64,000 nt of DNA from G965222335 sp965222335 (GCA_965222335.1 OZ244944.1:1674001-1738000); one strand, 5' to 3'. Shown: positions 17,588 to 27,219, counted from the first letter of the stretch. Notes: generated by a model not told the origin, from the sequence alone. Translations and numbers: made by a program.

Positions 17588-17734
17588 TTACAGCCAGGGC
17601 CGCCAGAACCACACCAGGATATGCGCCACTACGGCTATCGCCGTAAACCCCAGAAAGCTCTTCACAAAAATGCCGTGAAACTCCTGGGCCTCGTTCTCCG
17701 TCAGCCCCGAAAGGCTGGAGTTTGGATCGTTCAT
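17588..17734 (-). CDS. pufB: LH1 beta polypeptide PufB
   Basis: Partner of PufA. The 48-residue protein MNDPNSSLSGLTENEAQEF... has the typical GLTENEA-EFH N-terminal segment, one membrane helix, His38 (VAHIL) as pigment ligand and the conserved C-terminus WFWRPWL. Two ATGs in a row are possible starts; the second is seven bases from GAGGAG and is preferred, the first would add one Met. Confidence 0.96.
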   Translation of the reverse strand: MNDPNSSLSGLTENEAQEFHGIFVKSFLGFTAIAVVAHILVWFWRPWL

Positions 17735-17772
17735 CATCCATCTCCTCGCTACTTACTCAGTTTCCCGCCGCC

Positions 17773-17818
17773 CCACCAGGTGGTGGCAGCAGGCTGATTC
17801 ACCGCCGCAATCGCGGTG
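17773..17818 (-). promoter_or_regulatory. Paired hairpins between pufC and pufB
   Basis: The 190-base pufC-pufB gap holds CCACC-AGGT-GGTGG (17773-17786) and CACCGC-N7-GCGGTG (17800-17818). In classical puf operons an intercistronic hairpin lets the antenna segment outlive the reaction-centre segment; these could serve the same purpose in the reversed gene order. That role is inference. Confidence 0.4.
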
Positions 17819-17924
17819 GTGGGTCTTCCAGGTGAGATGCCAACCGCGCATCGTGCCGGAATCTGTTGCGCTGGCTGCCGCTGCCCGGCAGCCCCCGCGC
17901 TGTCCTGGATGGGGCGTACCCGCA

Positions 17925-18968
17925 TCACTTGGACTTGTGCATGTCCTTGGCCGTACCCGACAGGCGCGACAGGCTGGGGAAATCATCCAGCAGACGCGCG
18001 CCGTAGAGCGGCTTGTAGGCGCCCTGGTGACAGGTCGCGCAGCCGACTTTCAGCGGGTCGCCCATGGGACCCTTGCGACTGTCGGGCAGGATATCGGCGA
18101 CCGAATCGATGTACTGCGCATTCATCTCCCGCACCTGGCGAATCGCGTGCCAGGCCTTGGTGCGTGTGGGCGGACTCTGTTCCCAGTCAGCGAAGGCGCG
18201 ACTGTTGTGACAGTGGGTGCAGTTGACACCCAGCGAATCCGAGAAGTGCATCATCAGGCCGTAGGTCCACTCGGTCTGCTTGATTGACTTGCGGCTGCCG
18301 GCAGGCAGCGCGGTATCCGAGGCAATCCGGATGTCGTGATCCTCCAGCAGGAAAGGGGTCAGCGGATCGTAGGGCAGCGAGGAATAGGCCACGCTTTCAG
18401 CCGCTATGTTCTGCTGCGCGGAGGCGATGCCCGCGGCATGCGGCCCACCCGGATCCATCGTCCACACATTGGCCGGTACCGGCTGGCCACGGTGACAGGT
18501 GTAGCAGGTCACGCCGGTGTCACCGACATGCGCCTGGTAATCCTGGTTGGTGCGCTGGGTCATGGCGATCATGACCCGCGCCACCTGCTTGGTGTAGGGA
18601 GACTCATCGGCGAAGTTGCCCTCGACGTGGCAGTAGTTGCAGCCCTGCTCCGGCGATACCCAGGCGGTCATCCCGGCCATCACCCGGGCGAACTGACCCA
18701 CGGTCAAGTCGCCCAGCACCTCGACGTTCTCATACACGTCCTTGGCCTTGGGCCCGGTAGCAGGCACCGGGGGAATCGCTTCCGGCAGCGTCGTGGCCGC
18801 GAGGTTCTCGTCCAACAGGCGGGGGTTGATCACCTGTTCCATGCCGGTGCCGCGGTAGCCCCGCTGCACCGTCTCCATGGAGGGTGCCTCGCAACCCGCA
18901 AGCGTGAGACTGGCCAGCAGCAACAGCAGGCCGCCAGAGCGTGATGAAACCCAGCGCGAATGTGTCAT
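17925..18968 (-). CDS. pufC: Reaction-centre tetraheme cytochrome c subunit PufC
   Basis: Periplasmic electron donor that re-reduces the photo-oxidised special pair. The 347-residue protein has a lipoprotein signal peptide with lipobox LAGC (Cys26), so it is anchored by lipid, and exactly four CXXCH heme sites: CNYCH, CYTCH, CTHCH and CATCH. The ATG overlaps the pufM stop (ATGA); the longer upstream frame is pufM antisense-free overlap and lacks coding sense. Confidence 0.97.
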   Translation of the reverse strand: MTHSRWVSSRSGGLLLLLASLTLAGCEAPSMETVQRGYRGTGMEQVINPRLLDENLAATTLPEAIPPVPATGPKAKDVYENVEVLGDLTVGQFARVMAGMTAWVSPEQGCNYCHVEGNFADESPYTKQVARVMIAMTQRTNQDYQAHVGDTGVTCYTCHRGQPVPANVWTMDPGGPHAAGIASAQQNIAAESVAYSSLPYDPLTPFLLEDHDIRIASDTALPAGSRKSIKQTEWTYGLMMHFSDSLGVNCTHCHNSRAFADWEQSPPTRTKAWHAIRQVREMNAQYIDSVADILPDSRKGPMGDPLKVGCATCHQGAYKPLYGARLLDDFPSLSRLSGTAKDMHKSK

Positions 18969-19942
18969 TGCCCTGCTCCTGTCGTCAGTGGATCCACAGT
19001 GGGCATGGCCTCGATCGCGGGGTAAGCCGGCGCAACGCCGTGCTTGACCGCCCACAGGTACCAGTTATCGACCACGGTGCCGGTCAACAGGATGCCGATC
19101 CCGCCGGTCACCACGGTGAGCACCGCGAACCACCAGGCCCAGCGGTGAATGGATTCCATGGTGGCGTTGAAGCCCATGGTCCAGCGCCAGAACAGGGCGG
19201 CGCGCTCGGAGGCGGTACCGCGGTCCGTGATCTGGTCTATCTCGCGGTCGCCGCCGTAACGGCTGACCGCGAGGATGGTCGCGCCGTGCATCGCAAACAG
19301 CAGGGTCGACCCGTAGAGGAAGGCGATGGACAGCATGTGGAAGGGGTTATAGAACAGGTTGCCATAGCGAATGCTGAAGGCCGCGGTCCAGTCCAGGTGC
19401 GGGAAGATGCCAAAGGGCACCGCCTCGCTCCAGCTACCCATCAGGATGGGGCGGATAAAGCCCAGTACCAGGTACAGCCAGATCGCACCCGCAAAGGCCC
19501 ACGCCAGGTGGTTGCCCATGCCCAGGGCGCGGGAGCGCTGGAAGGTGCGCCACCACCACAGGAGGATGGAGAGGGTCAGGAAAAAGCCCGCCATCAGCCA
19601 CCAGCCGCCATCATGCAGCGGCGGCAAACTCAAGCCGTACTGGGGCGGGGGCGGCTCCAGCGCCAGCCAGGGCAGCTGGCGTACGAACTCGACCGGGTCC
19701 CAGCCCACCGAGGCCCACATGTTGAGGCCGATGATCTCGATGGCGATAAAGCCACAGACCAGCGACATGAGACCGGTTGCCCCCAGGTAAATGGGGCCGA
19801 TCTGGGCATCACCCAGCTTGCCCATCCAGTAGGAGTGGGCGCTACCGCCGACGCGGTCCCGGTTGTCCTTGCCCAGGGACACACCCGGATAAGCCGGGGA
19901 GCGCACCTGCACGCGGGTAAAAATATTTTGATATTCGGCCAT
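18965..19942 (-). CDS. pufM: Reaction centre M subunit PufM
   Basis: Five-helix subunit of the type II reaction centre; binds half of the special pair, carotenoid, QA and the non-heme iron. The 325-residue protein shows family blocks WMGKLGDAQIGPIYLG near the N-terminus, NPFHMLSIAFLYG, AMHGATILAVSRYGGDRE and ATMESIHRWAWW, the last two carrying iron-ligand histidines. It begins 15 bases after pufL. Confidence 0.98.
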   Translation of the reverse strand: MAEYQNIFTRVQVRSPAYPGVSLGKDNRDRVGGSAHSYWMGKLGDAQIGPIYLGATGLMSLVCGFIAIEIIGLNMWASVGWDPVEFVRQLPWLALEPPPPQYGLSLPPLHDGGWWLMAGFFLTLSILLWWWRTFQRSRALGMGNHLAWAFAGAIWLYLVLGFIRPILMGSWSEAVPFGIFPHLDWTAAFSIRYGNLFYNPFHMLSIAFLYGSTLLFAMHGATILAVSRYGGDREIDQITDRGTASERAALFWRWTMGFNATMESIHRWAWWFAVLTVVTGGIGILLTGTVVDNWYLWAVKHGVAPAYPAIEAMPTVDPLTTGAGQ

Positions 19943-19957
19943 CAGCGTATCCTCGCC

Positions 19958-20782
19958 TTAATTCCAGATCGGCAGTTCCAGCCACCAGTTCCACCATTCG
20001 GGCCAACCCCGGGTCCAGAAAGGCCCGCTGATCACGATGCACACTGCGCTCCAGAAACCCGCCGAGAGAGCCAGGAACAGGCCCAGACGGTGGATGCCCA
20101 GGGCGCCAATGGAGTAGCCGATGTCGTCGCGGAAGAAAGTGTTCTCGTGTTCCGCGGTCTTCACTTCTTCACCCTTGCCCGGATTGGTGACCGCCAGGAT
20201 CAGGGAGCCATGCATCGACAGCGCCAGGGTCGTGGTGAAGAAGAAGGTCACCGCCAGCATATGCGCGGGGTTGTAGTGGAAGTGCAGGTACTGGTAGCCG
20301 ACGTTGGAAACCCAGTCGAGGTGACTGAGAATGCCGTAGGGGAAACCGTGCCCCCAGGCGCCCAGCAGCATCGGCCGCACCACCACCAGGGTGATGTAGG
20401 CGAGGATCGCAAAGCTGAAGGCGAAGGGGATATGCAGGCCCATCCCGAGCTTGCGCGAGATCTCCACCTGGCGCAGGGCCCAGGACACGAAGGCGCCGAT
20501 GGCGCACACCGTAATGATCTGCCACAGCCCCCCGTCATTCAGGGGCGCCAGGCCCAGCCCGTAGGACAGGTCCGGGGGCGCGATGTTGATCTGCCACAGG
20601 TTCCAGGTGTCACCCTGGGACGCCCCGTAGATGATCAACAGCGTTCCCAGCAGGGCGAAGAACGCCGTGGTCACACCGAAGAAGCCGACGTAGAACGGCC
20701 CCACCCAAAAGTCGAAAAGATCACCGCCGAGCAGGGTGCCCCCCCGGGCGCGATACTTTCTTTCAAAACTTAGCATAGTCAT
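19958..20782 (-). CDS. pufL: Reaction centre L subunit PufL
   Basis: Partner of PufM; binds the other half of the special pair and QB. The 274-residue protein starts MTMLSFERKYRARGGTLLGG and contains SHLDWVSNVGYQYLHFHYNP with the conserved pigment- and hydrogen-bonding histidines, and ALGIHRLGLF for the iron site. GGAGG is nine bases before the ATG. Confidence 0.98.
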   Translation of the reverse strand: MTMLSFERKYRARGGTLLGGDLFDFWVGPFYVGFFGVTTAFFALLGTLLIIYGASQGDTWNLWQINIAPPDLSYGLGLAPLNDGGLWQIITVCAIGAFVSWALRQVEISRKLGMGLHIPFAFSFAILAYITLVVVRPMLLGAWGHGFPYGILSHLDWVSNVGYQYLHFHYNPAHMLAVTFFFTTTLALSMHGSLILAVTNPGKGEEVKTAEHENTFFRDDIGYSIGALGIHRLGLFLALSAGFWSAVCIVISGPFWTRGWPEWWNWWLELPIWN

Positions 20783-20833
20783 GCAGTCAGTCCTCCGGCA
20801 TGAGCTCTGGCCATCGCGGCGATGGCCGATCGG

Positions 20834-21124
20834 CTAGCGCATAAACGCATATTGCAAGGCGGTACAGGCCAGTCGCCGGGCCTCCGCGTACATGGATTCC
20901 GCACCCTCAGGGCGGACCGACCCGCCTCCGCGACGCAGTGGTCGCGACAGCATCGCGTACACCAGGAAACACGCCACGGTGAAAAACAGCAGAACGCGGT
21001 ACTGCCGCAGTTCCGACTGTTGCTCACCCGCCAGCGGGTCTCGCAAGTGATCCTGATTGAGCATCAGTCCCCGCGGCGCTGTCTCCAGCGCGGCGTGGTG
21101 ACTCATCATGTCTGCCTGATTCAT
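20834..21124 (-). CDS. pufQ: PufQ-like small membrane protein
   Basis: A 96-residue protein with one hydrophobic helix (about 43-60) and a C-terminus EARRLACTALQYAFMR resembling the EAR...TP..F ending of PufQ. PufQ is implicated in bacteriochlorophyll supply to forming complexes. Sequence similarity is weak by eye, but position between bchZ and pufL is exactly that of pufQ. Start overlaps the bchZ stop (ATGA). Confidence 0.7.
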   Translation of the reverse strand: MNQADMMSHHAALETAPRGLMLNQDHLRDPLAGEQQSELRQYRVLLFFTVACFLVYAMLSRPLRRGGGSVRPEGAESMYAEARRLACTALQYAFMR

Positions 21125-22569
21125 GCTTCACCTCCGGTGACCAGTTCACGACGGGCCCGTCGCAAGTGGTCGATCTTTACTACTTCGGCGCCCAAACCCC
21201 GGGCATTGCGTTCTGCCGCGTCGCGCAAGCGCTTGGCGGCGGAAATTCTTACGAGCACTGGCTCCGCGGATACCAGGTCGTCCAGCTCGCGCTCGGCCTC
21301 TTCCTGCCAGCCGATGCGGCTGTGCTCGCGCGTCGGCGTGGCGTCGACCTTGTCGAGGTCGGTGCCCAGCGGCAGGATGTTGAACAGCGCGTCAAACAGC
21401 GCGTTACAGACTTCCTGCATCAGGTAACAGGCGCCGGCATAGCCCATGAAGGGCGTGCCGGTCGTGCGGCGGATAATGGTTCCCGGCAGCGAAGCGGGAA
21501 TAAACACGGCGCGGGCACCGACTTCCGCCAGGTACATGCGTTCGTTGTAGCTACCGAGTACCAGCAGAGGCGTGTTTTCCTGCACCGCCTTGCGTACAGT
21601 CTCGTTGTCCGGCTTGACCCCGCCGCTGCGGCTGAAGGCGAAACTACAGGGCATGCCCATCTCCTCTTCGAGGAAATAGCGCACGCCGCGGGTGTAGGTC
21701 TCGGTGGCGGCGATGCCAAAGCTCGCGGTGCCGTAGAAATCCTGGGTCACAGAGCGCCACAGGTCCCACAGCGGCTTGATCGTGGTGTGCTTCTCGCGTT
21801 CGATAAACGGCGCCGGGTCCAGCTCCAGCAGCTCACCCATCTTCTCCAGGAACAGGGTGGTGCTGTGCAGGCCGAAAGGTGCCTGCAGGTAGGGCGTATC
21901 CAGCGCCTCGCAGAGCTTGCGCCCGTACTCGCGGTACATGCAGACATTCAGGTCCGCCTCGCCCAGGCGCGGGATCTCGGACAGGTCGCAGCCCAGGGGG
22001 AATACCAGGTTGATCTCGGCGCCGATGCCCTCCACCAGGCGGCGGATTTCCGCGAGATCGGAGGCGGTGTTGAAGCAGCCATAGGCCGGGCCGATGATAT
22101 TGACCTGCGGCTTCTGTCCCTCTACCGGCTTGCGCGGGCGCTTTTTCTTGGGCCCGAAGCGGTCCCACAGCCAGACCATGGCGCGGTCGGCGCTCTGCCA
22201 CTGGTCCTCGTCAATGGTGCGCGGCAGGAAGCGTTCGATGTTGGTGCCTTCCGGGGTCACCCCGCCGCCGATCATCTCGGCGATGGAGCCGGTGACCACC
22301 ACGCTGGGGCGGTCCGGGTCCAGGGTGCCGTGGGCGCGACGCAGTGCATCCTCGGTGCCGTGCTGGCCCAGTTCATCTTCCCCGAGACCGGTAACCACCA
22401 CCGGCAGCTCATGGGGCGGCAGGCCGTCGGTGTAGTGCAGGACCGAAGTGACCGGGAGATTTTCACAGCCGACGGGGCCGTCGATGATGACCTGCAGGCC
22501 CTTCACCGCGGCGAATACGTAAACCGATCCCCAGTAGCCGCCGGCGCGATCGTGATCCAGTACCAGCAT
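21121..22569 (-). CDS. bchZ: Chlorophyllide a reductase subunit Z
   Basis: With BchY forms the catalytic part of the nitrogenase-like chlorophyllide a oxidoreductase that reduces ring B (C7=C8), giving bacteriochlorin. The 482-residue protein begins MLVLDHDRAGGYWGSVYVFA and holds GPVGCENLPVTSVLHYTD with a conserved cluster cysteine. The ATG overlapping the bchY stop by one base is chosen over the longer frame because it matches the family start. Confidence 0.96.
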   Translation of the reverse strand: MLVLDHDRAGGYWGSVYVFAAVKGLQVIIDGPVGCENLPVTSVLHYTDGLPPHELPVVVTGLGEDELGQHGTEDALRRAHGTLDPDRPSVVVTGSIAEMIGGGVTPEGTNIERFLPRTIDEDQWQSADRAMVWLWDRFGPKKKRPRKPVEGQKPQVNIIGPAYGCFNTASDLAEIRRLVEGIGAEINLVFPLGCDLSEIPRLGEADLNVCMYREYGRKLCEALDTPYLQAPFGLHSTTLFLEKMGELLELDPAPFIEREKHTTIKPLWDLWRSVTQDFYGTASFGIAATETYTRGVRYFLEEEMGMPCSFAFSRSGGVKPDNETVRKAVQENTPLLVLGSYNERMYLAEVGARAVFIPASLPGTIIRRTTGTPFMGYAGACYLMQEVCNALFDALFNILPLGTDLDKVDATPTREHSRIGWQEEAERELDDLVSAEPVLVRISAAKRLRDAAERNARGLGAEVVKIDHLRRARRELVTGGEA

Positions 22570-24044
22570 CAGCTCGCCTCCCTCACTGCGGCGTAGGACG
22601 ATGTCGTTCCCGTCCACACACCGGCACTTTCAGCCGCACCGACGCCCGCGAAAAACGCTTCCATCCGGTCCATGCGCTCCTTGCCTGCCAGGGCGGTGTT
22701 GATGACCTGGGCCAGGGCCGCAGGTCCGGCGGCGCCCATCAGGGGGCGTGCGGAAATCAGGTTGGTGAAGTACATTGCCGGGGTGCCTGCCTCTTTGGCC
22801 TTTTGCACCACCGGTGTGGTGCCGATGGCAAGATCCGGCTCGTACCTGGCAATGGCCGCAAGGTCGTGCTCGAGGGAGGCGCGATAGCGCACTTCCACCC
22901 CGCGGGCCTCAAGCCATTCGCGGTCGGCATCGGACCACTCGGAGCGCGCACAGGCGCTGCCCACGTAGCGCAGGTCCGCACCGCACTCGACCAGCAGGCG
23001 TGCGACCAGCAACTCGGAGCCCTCGTAGCCGGAAAGCGTGATGCGGGCCTTGATCGGGTTGGCATCCAGGGCCGCGCGGATCGCCGGCAAGACCTGTTCC
23101 TTGGCTGCGGCGATGCGTTCCGGCTCGATACCCAGGGTGGTGCCAATGGATTCCAGCCAGGCGGCGGTGCCCTCGTAGGCAACCGGTGCCGAGCCTACCG
23201 CGGCGCGGCCGGCGGCGGCGAACTCGCGGTGCACCGCCGTGTAGAAGGGGTGGATCATCGCCACGGCGCTGCAGTCCAGCGCGGCGTAGAGCTCACGCCA
23301 CTCGCGGGTGGGCACCACCGGGCCGGCCGCCAGCCCCAGGGGCTCCAGCAGGCGATTGATAGTCAGCGCATCGACCGGGAACATCTCCCCGGCGAGGGCA
23401 ATGCCGGGCAACTCACGACGGGCGTTGCTGGGCTCGGCCACCGGGCCCTGCTCCGCCTCGTTGCGGGCGTAGCGCAGCATCGCGCCGGCCAGGATGTCCT
23501 TGGCCTCGGCGTGGGTGGGGACCCCGAAGCCGGGCACGTCGATCCCGATGACGCGCACGCCATTGATCGACTTGGGTAAAAGGTCCAGGGGGACGCCCGA
23601 GGCGGTAGGCACGCACAGGTTGATAATCACCAGGGCGTCATAGGCATCGGGATCGGCGATCTCGTGGGCGGCGTCGCGGATATCCTCGAACAGCTTGCCG
23701 GTGACCAGGGTCTCGGAATCGAAGGGCACGTAGCCCACCGTGCGCCGGGCACCGTAGAAGTGAGAGGTAAAGGTGAGCCCGTAGACGCAGCAGGCCGAGC
23801 CGCTGAGGATGGTCGCGGTGCGGCGCATACGCAGGCCGACGCGCAACGAGCCAAAGGCCGGGCACATGCTCTGGGGCTGATCGTGGGGTCCGGCGGGATA
23901 GTCCTTCGCGTACTGCTCCAGTACCTCCTGCTTGCCGGCTTCCGCCGCCGCGGCCTGCATTCTCTCCGCGCCGCCGTGACAGCCGCCGCCCTTCTCCGCG
24001 ACCACTTCCGTGGCGGGGATGCGCGCGTTCTCAGACGCTGTCAT
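22569..24044 (-). CDS. bchY: Chlorophyllide a reductase subunit Y
   Basis: Catalytic partner of BchZ. The 491-residue protein contains QSMCPAFGSLRVGLRMRR, GSACCVYGLTF and INLCVPTASGVP, whose cysteines are the expected cluster ligands. It overlaps the bchX 3' end by 14 bases, as in many PGCs. Confidence 0.96.
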   Translation of the reverse strand: MTASENARIPATEVVAEKGGGCHGGAERMQAAAAEAGKQEVLEQYAKDYPAGPHDQPQSMCPAFGSLRVGLRMRRTATILSGSACCVYGLTFTSHFYGARRTVGYVPFDSETLVTGKLFEDIRDAAHEIADPDAYDALVIINLCVPTASGVPLDLLPKSINGVRVIGIDVPGFGVPTHAEAKDILAGAMLRYARNEAEQGPVAEPSNARRELPGIALAGEMFPVDALTINRLLEPLGLAAGPVVPTREWRELYAALDCSAVAMIHPFYTAVHREFAAAGRAAVGSAPVAYEGTAAWLESIGTTLGIEPERIAAAKEQVLPAIRAALDANPIKARITLSGYEGSELLVARLLVECGADLRYVGSACARSEWSDADREWLEARGVEVRYRASLEHDLAAIARYEPDLAIGTTPVVQKAKEAGTPAMYFTNLISARPLMGAAGPAALAQVINTALAGKERMDRMEAFFAGVGAAESAGVWTGTTSSYAAVREAS

Positions 24045-25017
24045 AGATAACCTCCAGGGAGGGTTTGTCGATCGACGAGGCGCCGCACATATCTTTCAGG
24101 GAGGCAGGCTGCAGGACCACGTCACGTCCCACCGCATCGCCCGAAAACAGGCCCAGCAATTCGTCCTGGGTCAGGGGCTTGGGCTGGGTCGGGGGCGCCG
24201 TGGCGACGTTGGCCGCCAGCTCTGCGAACAGCGGACCCCAGGTACCCTCGGGCCGGCCGATGATTTCGTAGTTGGCGCTCTTGCGCCGGATCTCGTCGTG
24301 GGCGGGAATTGCCGCCAGTTCGGGAATGCCCGCGGCGCGGCAGAAGGCCTGGGCCTCGCCGGTGCCGTCGTCCTTGTTGGTCACCATGCCGGCCACGCCC
24401 ACATTGCCCCCCAGCTTGCGGAAGTACTCCACCGCCGAGCACACGTTGTTGGCGACGTACAGGGACTGCAGGTCATTGGAGGCGACCACGATCACCTTCT
24501 GGCACATATCCCGGGCGATGGGCAGGCCGAAACCGCCGCAGACCACGTCACCGAGAAAGTCCAGCAGCACGTAGTCGAAGTCCCAGTCGTGGAAGCCCAG
24601 CTTCTCCAGGGTTTCAAAGCCGTGGATAATGCCGCGCCCGCCACAGCCGCGACCCACCTCGGGTCCGCCCAGCTCCATGGCGAACACGCCATCGCGCATA
24701 AAACAGACGTCTTCAATCTGCGCCTGGTCACCCGCCGCTTTCTTGCGCGACGAGGTCTCGATAATCGTGGGGCAGGCCTTGCCGCCGAAGAGCAGCGAGG
24801 TGGTGTCACTTTTCGGGTCACAGCCGATCAGCAGGACCTTCTTGCCCTGCTGGGCCATCATGTAGGACAGGTTGGCGAGGGTGAAGCTCTTGCCGATCCC
24901 GCCCTTGCCGTAGATGGCGATGATCTGGGTTTTGGGCGCTGCCTCGCCGGAGGTGGCCAGCAGGTCACCGTCGTGGTCGTGGTCTGGGGTGTAGCTCGCC
25001 ACTGAAGCGTCACTCAT
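24031..25017 (-). CDS. bchX: Chlorophyllide a reductase iron protein BchX
   Basis: NifH-like ATPase electron donor for BchYZ. The 328-residue protein has P-loop YGKGGIGKSFT, LLIGCDPKSDTTSLLFGGK, and cysteines in GRGCGGRG and DVVCGGFG for the [4Fe-4S] cluster. ATG two bases behind the bchC stop is preferred, with GGAG ten bases upstream; a TTG five codons earlier is possible. Confidence 0.96.
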   Translation of the reverse strand: MSDASVASYTPDHDHDGDLLATSGEAAPKTQIIAIYGKGGIGKSFTLANLSYMMAQQGKKVLLIGCDPKSDTTSLLFGGKACPTIIETSSRKKAAGDQAQIEDVCFMRDGVFAMELGGPEVGRGCGGRGIIHGFETLEKLGFHDWDFDYVLLDFLGDVVCGGFGLPIARDMCQKVIVVASNDLQSLYVANNVCSAVEYFRKLGGNVGVAGMVTNKDDGTGEAQAFCRAAGIPELAAIPAHDEIRRKSANYEIIGRPEGTWGPLFAELAANVATAPPTQPKPLTQDELLGLFSGDAVGRDVVLQPASLKDMCGASSIDKPSLEVIYDSV

Positions 25018-25019
25018 AC

Positions 25020-25964
25020 TCAAGATCTCCAATCCAAAATCATTTTCAAACAGCCGGGTTCACTGAATGCGGTGTGGTAGGCAGGTGCCGCCCAACGGGC
25101 CGGCAACTGGTGCGTGATCAGGCCGCGCAGGCACAGGTCGCCATCGGCGATCAGGCCGGCGACGGCGGTCAGGTCCTCGGGGCGCCACTCGGCGGCAACC
25201 TTCATCTCCAGCTCGCAGCGGAACGCCGGGGCGAACTGCAGCTGCAGCGGCTCGTGATAGAAACCCGCCAGCACCAGGCGGCCGCCGTGACTGAGGCGGG
25301 TCACCAGGGTGTCCAGCAGCCGCGGGTCGCCACTGGCGTCACAGATGCACTGGTAATCCTGGCGCGGATCGTCGTCGGCGTTGCACACCGGGTAGCCCCG
25401 GGCACCTTCACTGCGCTCGAAGTCGCGCTCCCAGACGGTGGGGGCCGGCCCGCCCTGGGCGATGACCATGCGCGCCATCAGGCGCCCGAGGACCCCGTGG
25501 CCCACGATCAGGTCTGGCCAGCGTCCCTCGCCACAGGCGGCGAGCGCGTGGTGGGCGGTAGCGGCGAGCGCCATCAGGACGCCCTCTTCCTGCAGGGTGT
25601 CGGGCAGGGGGATCAGGCGGTCGACGGGGGCCATCAGTACATCGGCGGAGCCGCCGAAGAGGCCGCGCACATCGGTGTAGGCTGCAGAACCGGGGACGTA
25701 AACACGCTGGCCGGGGCGCAGATCGCTGCCCTCGGGCGCGCTGCGCAGGCGGCCCACGGATTCATAACCCGGTACCAGGGGATAGGCGAGGCCGGGAAAC
25801 GCGGGCATCCGCCCGTCCCAGAGCAGGCGCTCGGTCCCGGTGCTGATCCCGCTCCACTCCACATCAATCAGGCAGTCATTCGCCGCGAGTTCGCGGAGCT
25901 TTACGCCCCTGACCGCGAGGCTGCCGGGTTGCTCAAAGACCACCGCTGTTGCACTTGTGTTCAA
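25020..25964 (-). CDS. bchC: 3-hydroxyethyl bacteriochlorophyllide a dehydrogenase BchC
   Basis: Oxidises the C3 1-hydroxyethyl to the acetyl group of bacteriochlorophyll a. The 314-residue MDR-fold protein has family features ATAVVFEQPGSLAV at the N-terminus, GISTGTERLLWDG and VPGYESVGR. TTG is chosen as start because GGGAG lies six bases upstream and the length then matches the family; no better start exists in the first codons. It is the first bch gene behind the PpsR-boxed promoter inside the superoperon. Confidence 0.93.
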   Translation of the reverse strand: MNTSATAVVFEQPGSLAVRGVKLRELAANDCLIDVEWSGISTGTERLLWDGRMPAFPGLAYPLVPGYESVGRLRSAPEGSDLRPGQRVYVPGSAAYTDVRGLFGGSADVLMAPVDRLIPLPDTLQEEGVLMALAATAHHALAACGEGRWPDLIVGHGVLGRLMARMVIAQGGPAPTVWERDFERSEGARGYPVCNADDDPRQDYQCICDASGDPRLLDTLVTRLSHGGRLVLAGFYHEPLQLQFAPAFRCELEMKVAAEWRPEDLTAVAGLIADGDLCLRGLITHQLPARWAAPAYHTAFSEPGCLKMILDWRS

Positions 25965-26041
25965 ACTTATTCTCCCGGGCAGCAATTTTCGCCAGCTGCC
26001 CAGATCCGGCCCCAAAATGGGGCGGATCGGCGTTGCTTAAC

Positions 26042-26085
26042 TGTCAGACTAGCATTACATCTTTAAATGTCAATTTGTATTTACA
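26042..26085 (-). promoter_or_regulatory. bchC promoter with two PpsR boxes
   Basis: TGT-N12-ACA boxes lie at 26042-26059 and 26068-26085, 8 bp apart. On the minus strand TTGACA (26073-26068) and TAGTCT (26051-26046) form a promoter with a 16-base spacer, covered by the boxes. The right-hand box extends over the last codons of crtF, so this internal promoter sits inside a crtEF-bchCXYZ-puf superoperon. Confidence 0.8.
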
Positions 26086-27197
26086 TTGGCAACGACAACC
26101 CGCGCCACCATTGGCTGCGGGGTACGCAGCTCACGACAGCGGACAAAGCCGGCGCCCGCCAGCAGGCGAAAAATTTCCTCGCGGGTTCGCGGTCGGCCAC
26201 TGCCCATGGCCCACAGGTACAGGCTGAAATAGGCGCCGACCCCCGGCGCCGCGGTGGTGCCCGCCATCGGTTCGGCGACCACCACCGTGGCCCCGGGTGG
26301 CAGGGCGGCGTGCACCTGCGCCAGCAGGCGCTCCACCGCCGCGTCGTCGTGGTCGTGCAGCACCCGCACCAGGGTGGCAATATCCGCCCCCGCGGGCAGG
26401 GGATCGCGAAACATGTCGCCCCCCACCAGCTCCAGGCGCCCGGCCTCGCAGAAGTCCGCGCGCAGTTCCGCGGCCTGGGATACCACCGCCGGCAGGTCAA
26501 AAAGGGTCGCCTGCAGCCGTGGCCATCGAGCCAGGGCAGCGGCCAGGAACTGGCCGTTGCCGCCGGCAATATCCAGCAGGCGCCGGCAGCCTTTCACCGG
26601 CAGCACCTGCAAGAGTTCGTCCGCCAGCAGACTCTGGGAGGCGGCCATCAGCGAGGAGTAGGGACCCGCGCCTGCGGTCACCGCGGCGCCCGGTTCGGCG
26701 GCGCCCGCATAGGGCCAGAAGAGGGCGAGGTGGCTGTCTGTGCGATCCCGCAGCAAGGCCACGGGGTCGGCGAGATCACGGTAGAGGGCGCCGTGGTGGG
26801 CAATCATGGCCTGTGCCCCCGGATTGCCCAGCAAGGCCGCACCGAGGTCACCCAGGGACACCGCCTCGCCACGGCGACGCACCAGGCCCAGGGCCTCGGC
26901 CGCCAACAGCAGGTGATCCAGGGCCTGGGGGCTCAGCTCCAGGCTTGCGGCGAGGGCCTGCTGATCACGCGCGCCTGCCTGCAGGGCGGGCAGCAGCTGC
27001 AACTGGACACAGGCATACAGCACCTGGGAATAGGCGAACCCGGCAGTGAGGTCGAAGAGCTGGCGTGCGCGCCGGCGGGCAATGGGCCGGGTGAGGGGAA
27101 AACGGGCAGCCCAGCGCTGGAAGCGGGGGCTGGCCAGGAGGCGATTGCGCCACCCGGGCCCGCGCGCGGGCGCGCTCACGTGGCTGCTTGCGGACAT
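26070..27197 (-). CDS. crtF: Demethylspheroidene/hydroxycarotenoid O-methyltransferase CrtF
   Basis: SAM-dependent methylation of the C1 hydroxyl of acyclic carotenoids in the spirilloxanthin or spheroidene route. The 375-residue protein has an N-terminal dimerisation domain and a SAM motif LLDIAGGNGQFLAAAL. Other family blocks are LVRVLHDHDD and VVVAEPMAGT. The ATG 22 bases after the crtE stop is used; upstream frame belongs to crtE antisense phase. No strong ribosome site is visible. Its stop codon lies within a PpsR box. Confidence 0.92.
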   Translation of the reverse strand: MSASSHVSAPARGPGWRNRLLASPRFQRWAARFPLTRPIARRRARQLFDLTAGFAYSQVLYACVQLQLLPALQAGARDQQALAASLELSPQALDHLLLAAEALGLVRRRGEAVSLGDLGAALLGNPGAQAMIAHHGALYRDLADPVALLRDRTDSHLALFWPYAGAAEPGAAVTAGAGPYSSLMAASQSLLADELLQVLPVKGCRRLLDIAGGNGQFLAAALARWPRLQATLFDLPAVVSQAAELRADFCEAGRLELVGGDMFRDPLPAGADIATLVRVLHDHDDAAVERLLAQVHAALPPGATVVVAEPMAGTTAAPGVGAYFSLYLWAMGSGRPRTREEIFRLLAGAGFVRCRELRTPQPMVARVVVANVNTN

Positions 27198-27219
27198 GTT
27201 GCGGGAACGGCAGGAACGC

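Noticed and set aside
18941..20773. A 610-codon plus-strand frame across pufM and pufL
   Set aside because: Exactly antisense to two unmistakable reaction-centre genes; low-complexity product.
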